This document shows positions 60,101-64,000 of a stretch of DNA of 64,000 bases, in pieces. A model generated the notes under the pieces. The model worked only from the letters and a program-made list of their open reading frames with translations. It was not told the DNA's origin and did no database searches. The stretch is from Aphelocoma coerulescens (lineage: Eukaryota > Chordata > Aves > Passeriformes > Corvidae), in assembly GCF_041296385.1 (NCBI RefSeq), contig NC_091014.1:47572078-47636077 (forward strand), in the 5' to 3' direction. Position numbers and translations under genes: made by a program. Each line of letters starts with the position of its first letter. Positions within the stretch are counted from its first letter, which is position 1.

Positions 60101-61309
60101 CCTTGCTCCCACTTCTTCATTCTTCTTGGAAGTCGCCACAACCCAATGCCTGATTTCTGGCTCAATCTAGGGTTAGGGTTAGGGTTAGGGTTATGCCTAG
60201 GGTTAGGATTGAGAAAACCACAAAGCCAGGAGCTCCAGGGATACTCCCCATGCGAAAGGCAGGCCAAGCTTATCGCAGCACAGCCAAAACCTTGCTCTCA
60301 CTTCTTCATTCTTCTTGGGATTCACCACAGCCCAATGCCCGATTTCTGGCTCAAACTAGGGTTAGGGTTACGCCTAGGGTTAGGCTTGAGAAAACCACAA
60401 AGCCAGGAGCTCCAGGGACACTCCCCATGCGAAAGGCAGGCCAAGTTGAGCACGATACAGTTAAAACCTTGCTCCCTCTTCTTCTTTCTGCTTGGAACTC
60501 GCTGCCGCCCAATGCCCCATTTCTGGCTCAAAATAGGGTTATGGTCGTGGTTACACCTAGTGTTAGGGTTTGAGAAATCCACAAAGCCAGGAGCTCCAGG
60601 GATACTCAGCATGCGAAAGGCAGGCCAAGCTTATCGCAGCACAAGCAAAACCTTGCTCCCTCTTCTTCATTCTTCTTGGAACTTGCCACAGCCCAATGCC
60701 CGATTTCTGTCTCAATCTAGGGTTAGGGTTACGCCTAGGGTTAGGCTTGAGAAAACCACAAAGCCAGGAGCTCCAGGGACACTCACCATGCGAAAGGCAG
60801 GCCAAGTTGAGCACGATACAGTTAAAACCTTGCTCCCTCTTCTTCTTTCTGCTTGGAACTCGCCGTCGCCCAATGCCCCATTTCTGGCTCAAACTAGGTT
60901 ATGGTTATGGTTACACCTAGTGTTAGGGTTTGAGAAATCCACAAAGCCAGGAGCTCCAGGGATACTCAGCATGCGAAAGGCAGGCCAAGCTTATCGCAGC
61001 ACAGCCAAAACCTTGCTCCCACTTCTTCATTCTTCTTGGAAGTCGCCACAACCCAATGCCTGATTTCTGGCTCAATCTAGGGTTAGGGTTAGGGTTAGGG
61101 TTACGCCTAGGGTTAGGCTTGAGAAAACCACAAAGCCAGGAGCTCCAGGGATACTCCCCATGCGAAAGGCAGGCCAAGCTTATCGCAGCACAGCCAAAAC
61201 CTTGCTCCCACTTCTTCATTCTTATTGGAATTCACCACAGCCCAATGCCCGATTTCTGGCTCAAACTAGGGTTAGGGTTACGCCTAGGGTTAGGCTTGAG
61301 AAAACCACG
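54146..61309 (+). repeat. 7,164-bp R-type repeat, complete copy
   Basis: B and B' starts include 54443, 55240, 55612, 56287, 56711, 57084, 57444, 57994, 58367, 58739, 59289, 59662, 60022, 60572 and 60932. The first part is itself related at about 3,884 bp to 50.3-52.5 kb. One trimer at 57444-57991 contains a u4/u13-like B' (GGAATTCGCGACAGCC), an incursion of left-type sequence into R. The repeat restarts near 61310. Confidence 0.82.
54462..54491 (+). repeat. Long telomeric run: CTAGGG plus four TTAGGG
   Basis: This is the equivalent of the 3-copy run in the related monomer near 50.6 kb, with one hexamer added. It is followed by TTATGC instead of TTACGC. The whole run is copied again 7,164 bp to the right. 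Confidence 0.93.
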
Positions 61310-64000
61310 AAGCCAGGAGCTCCAGGGACACTCACCATGCGAAAGGCAGGCCAAGTTGAGCACGATACAGTTAAAACCTTGCTCCCTCTTCTTCTTTCTG
61401 CTTGGAACTCGCCGTCGCCCAATGCCCCATTTCTGGCTCAAACTAGGTTATGGTTATGGTTACACCTAGTGTTAGGGTTTGAGAAATCCATAAAACCAGG
61501 AGCTCCAGGGATACTCAGCATGCGAAAGGCAGGCCAAGCTTATCGCAGCACAGCCAAAACCTTGCTCCCACTACTTCATTCTTCTTGGAAGTCGCCACAA
61601 CCCAATGCCTGATTTCTGGCTCAATCTAGGGTTAGGGTTAGGGTTAGGGTTAGGGTTATGCCTAGGGTTAGGCTTGAGAAAACCACAAAGCCAGGAGCTC
61701 CAGGGATACTCCCCATGCGAAAGGCAGGCCAAGCTTATCGCAGCACAGCCAAAACCTTGCTCTCACTTCTTCATTCTTCTTGGGATTCACCACAGCCCAA
61801 TGCCCGATTTCTGGCTCAAACTAGGGTTAGGGTTACGCCTAGGGTTAGGCTTGAGAAAACCACAAAGCCAGGAGCTCCAGGGACACTCACCATGTGAAAG
61901 GCAGGCCAAGTTGAGCACGATACAGTTAAAACCTTGCTCCCTCTTCCTCTTTCTGCTTGGAACTCACCGCCACCCAATGCCCCATTTCTGGCCCAAACTT
62001 CGGTTATGTTTATGGTTACACCTAGTGTTAGGATTTGAGAAATCCACAAAGCCAGGAGCTCCAGGGATACTCAGCATGCGAAAGGCAGGCCAAGCTTATC
62101 GCAGCACAGCCAAAACCTTGCTCCCTCTTCTTCATTCTTCTTGGAAGTCGCCACAACCCAATGCCTGATTTCTGGCCCAAACTAGGGTTAGGGTTAGGGT
62201 TACGCCTAGGTTAAGGTTTGAGAAAACCACAAAGCCAGGAGCTCCAGGGACACTCACCATGTGAAAGGCAGGCCAAGTTGAGCACGATACAGTTAAAACC
62301 TTGCTCCCTCTTCTTCTTTCTGCTTGGAACTCACCGCCGCCCAATGCCCCATTTCTGGCTCAAACTAGGGTTATGGTCGTGGTTACACCTAGTGTTAGGG
62401 TTTGAGAAATCCACAAAGCCAGGAGCTCCGGGGATACTCAGCATGTGAAAGGCAGGCCAAGCTTATCGCAGCACAAGCAAAACCTTGCTCCTTCTTCTTC
62501 TTTCTGCTTGGAACTTGCCACAGCCCAATGCCCGATTTCTGGCTCAAACTAGGGTTAGGGTTAGGGTTAGGGTTACGCCTAGGGTTAGGCTTGAGAAAAC
62601 CACAAAGCCAGGAGCTCCAGGGACACTCACCATGCGAAAGGCAGGCCAAGTTGAGCACGATACAGTTAAAACCTTGCTCCCTCTTCTTCTTTCTGCTTGG
62701 AACTCACCGCCGCCCAATGCCCCATTTCTGGCTCAAACTAGGTTATGGTTATGGTTACACCTAGTGTTAGGGTTTGAGAAATCCACAAAACCAGGAGCTC
62801 CAGGGATACTCAGAATGCAAAAGGCAGGCCAAGCTTATCGCAGCACAGCCAAAACCTTGCTCCCACTTCTTCATTCTTCTTGGAAGTCGCCACAACCCAA
62901 TGCCTGATTTCTGGCTCAACCTAGGGTTAGGGTTAGGGTTAGGGTTACGCCTAGGGTTAGGCTTGAGAAAACCACAAAGCCAGGAGCTCCAGGGATATTC
63001 CCCATGCGAAAGGCAGGCCAAGCTTATCGCAGCACAGCCAAAACCTTGCTCCCACTTCTTCATTCTTATTGGAATTCACCACAGCCCAATGCCCGATTTC
63101 TGGCTCAAACTAGGGTTAGGGTTACGCCTAGGGTTAGGCTTGAGAAAACCACAAAGCCAGGAGCTCCAGGGACACTCGCCACGCGAAAGGCAGGCCAAGT
63201 GGAGCACGATACAGTTAAAACCTTGCTCCCTCTTCTTCTTTCTGCTTGGAACTCGCCGCCGCCCAATGCCCCATTTCTGGCTCAAACTAGGTTATGGTTA
63301 TGGTTACACCTAGTGTTAGGGTTTGAGAAATCCATAAAACCAGGAGCTCCAGGGATACTCAGCATGCGAAAGGCAGGCCAAGCTTATCGCAGCACAGCCA
63401 AAACCTTGCTCCCACTTCTTCATTCTTCTTGGAAGTCGCCACAACCCAATGCCTGATTTCTGGCTCAATCTGGGGTTAGGGTTAGGGTTAGGGTTACGCC
63501 TAGGGTTAGGCTTGAGAAAACCACAAAGCCAGGAGCTCCAGGGATACTCCCCATGCGAAAGGCAGGCCAAGCTTATCGCAGCACAGCCAAAACCTTGCTC
63601 TCACTTCTTCATTCTTCTTGGGATTCACCACAGCCCAATGCCCGATTTCTGGCTCAAACTAGGGTTAGGGTTACGCCTAGGGTTAGGCTTGAGAAAACCA
63701 CAAAGCCAGGAGCTCCAGGGACACTCACCATGTGAAAGGCAGGCCAAGTTGAGCACGATACAGTTAAAACCTTGCTCCCTCTTCCTCTTTCTGCTTGGAA
63801 CTCACCGCCACCCAATGCCCCATTTCTGGCCCAAACTTCAGTTATGTTTATGGTTACACCTAGTGTTAGGATTTGAGAAATCCACAAAGCCAGGAGCTCC
63901 AGGGATACTCAGCATGCGAAAGGCAGGCCAAGCTTATCGCAGCACAGCCAAAACCTTGCTCCCTCTTCTTCATTCTTCTTGGAAGTCGCCACAACCCAAT
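61310..64000 (+). repeat. 7,164-bp R-type repeat, second copy, cut by the window edge
   Basis: It matches 54146-56836 at +7,164 bp, including the rare four-TTAGGG run. I noticed only two substitutions: ATGCAAAAGG at about 62816 (ATGCGAAAGG in copy 1) and CTTCAGTTATG at about 63838 (CTTCGGTTATG). The window stops inside a B monomer after CCACAACCCAAT. Confidence 0.87.
61626..61655 (+). repeat. Long telomeric run: CTAGGG plus four TTAGGG (copy of 54462-54491)
   Basis: It is identical in length and register to 54462-54491 at an offset of exactly 7,164 bp, so the hexamer gain came before the 7.16-kb duplication. Confidence 0.93.

Larger units (their letters stand above)
1..64000 (+). repeat. Subtelomere-like tandem satellite array with embedded TTAGGG hexamers (entire window)
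   Basis: The landmark CAGGAGCTCCAGGGA recurs about every 177-195 bp from one end of the window to the other, always in the same orientation, giving roughly 340 monomers with no unrelated insertion that I can see. Each monomer is a non-telomeric body plus a tail of hexamers in strict 6-bp register (CTAGGG, TTAGGG, TTACGC, TTAGGC and decayed forms). Monomer length changes mainly by whole hexamers. The array starts and ends inside a B monomer, so it extends past both edges. TTAGGG is the vertebrate-type telomere repeat. A subtelomeric or telomere-derived interstitial satellite is the inference; chromosomal position cannot be read from the window. The satellite family is not one I recognise. Confidence 0.97.

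Noticed and set aside
60020..61063. A 347-codon open frame and the many 60-300-codon frames on both strands
   Set aside because: They start at non-ATG codons or inside repeats, occur on both strands over the same bases, change frame with each 184-bp A monomer, and translate to LG, VR or NP dipeptide runs from TTAGGG. Nothing resembles a protein domain, and no promoter or splice structure is visible.
1..64000. CRISPR array (regular repeats with spacers)
   Set aside because: The repeat unit is about 185 bp, the intervening sequence is itself repeated, and there are no unique 30-40-bp spacers and no cas genes.
1..64000. Integrated herpesvirus terminal telomere repeats (as known for HHV-6 and Marek's disease virus)
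   Set aside because: TTAGGG occurs only as short tails within a host-like satellite. There is no viral packaging signal or coding sequence in 64 kb.
1..64000. Head-to-head telomere fusion point
   Set aside because: This needs TTAGGG runs meeting CCCTAA runs. All tails read TTAGGG on the + strand and I see no inversion of the array.
1..64000. Plant-type telomere repeat TTTAGGG
   Set aside because: The hexamer TTAGGG is consistent throughout and length steps are 6 bp, not 7.
1..64000. Transposable element insertions, tRNA, rRNA or 5S genes within the array
   Set aside because: The CAGGAGCTCC landmark continues at 177-195-bp spacing without any gap large enough for an insertion, and no tRNA or rRNA-like block stands out.

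Overview
The whole 64-kb window is one uninterrupted tandem satellite array. I find no gene, RNA gene or recognisable mobile element on either strand. About 340 monomers of 177-195 bp run head to tail in one orientation. Each monomer has a body of about 140-150 bp and a tail made of telomere-like hexamers. The hexamer is TTAGGG, the vertebrate-type telomere repeat (also used by many fungi and some protists), so the natural reading is a subtelomeric or telomere-derived interstitial satellite of a eukaryote. Frequent C/T and G/A alternation at CpG positions suggests a methylated genome and makes a vertebrate likely. I do not recognise the satellite family and cannot name the species. TTAGGG reads 5'->3' on the + strand, so if the array keeps the polarity of a chromosome end, the telomere lies to the right.

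Two body families alternate. B bodies carry the AAGCTTATCGCAGCACAGCC block and usually end in canonical (TTAGGG)n. A bodies carry AGTTGAGCACGATACAGTT and end in decayed hexamers (TTATGG, TCATGA, TTACAC, CTAGTG) that keep the same 6-bp register. The basic unit is a B-A dimer of 361 or 373 bp. Some units are B-B'-A trimers of about 550 bp, where B' is a B body that follows another B. Single-base markers let me name a series of dimers and trimers (u1 to u17) that recur in fixed order as higher-order repeats (HORs).

Layout: 1-2553 is an irregular entry region. 2554-10245 holds two HOR copies of 4,213 and 3,479 bp; the second lacks exactly two dimers. 10246-37424 is built from longer composites (u2-u17 and u4-u17) related by duplications with offsets of 5,147, 15,430 and 4,958 bp. 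37425-42374 is a different, trimer-rich region (R). A tandem duplication of about 10.1 kb (32286-42381 and 42382-52472) copies the u6-u17 block together with R. From about 52.5 kb to the end the array is R-type, with 745-bp, 3,884-bp and 7,164-bp repeats; the 7,164-bp repeat runs off the right edge. The left edge (position 1) and right edge (position 64000) both cut a B monomer, so the array continues on both sides.

The sequence works as a record of unequal exchange. Several hybrid monomers pin recombination breakpoints to 24-79 bp, and most lie beside or inside the telomeric tail. The long open frames on both strands (up to 347 codons) result from stop-poor, near-multiple-of-3 monomers and are not supported as proteins.
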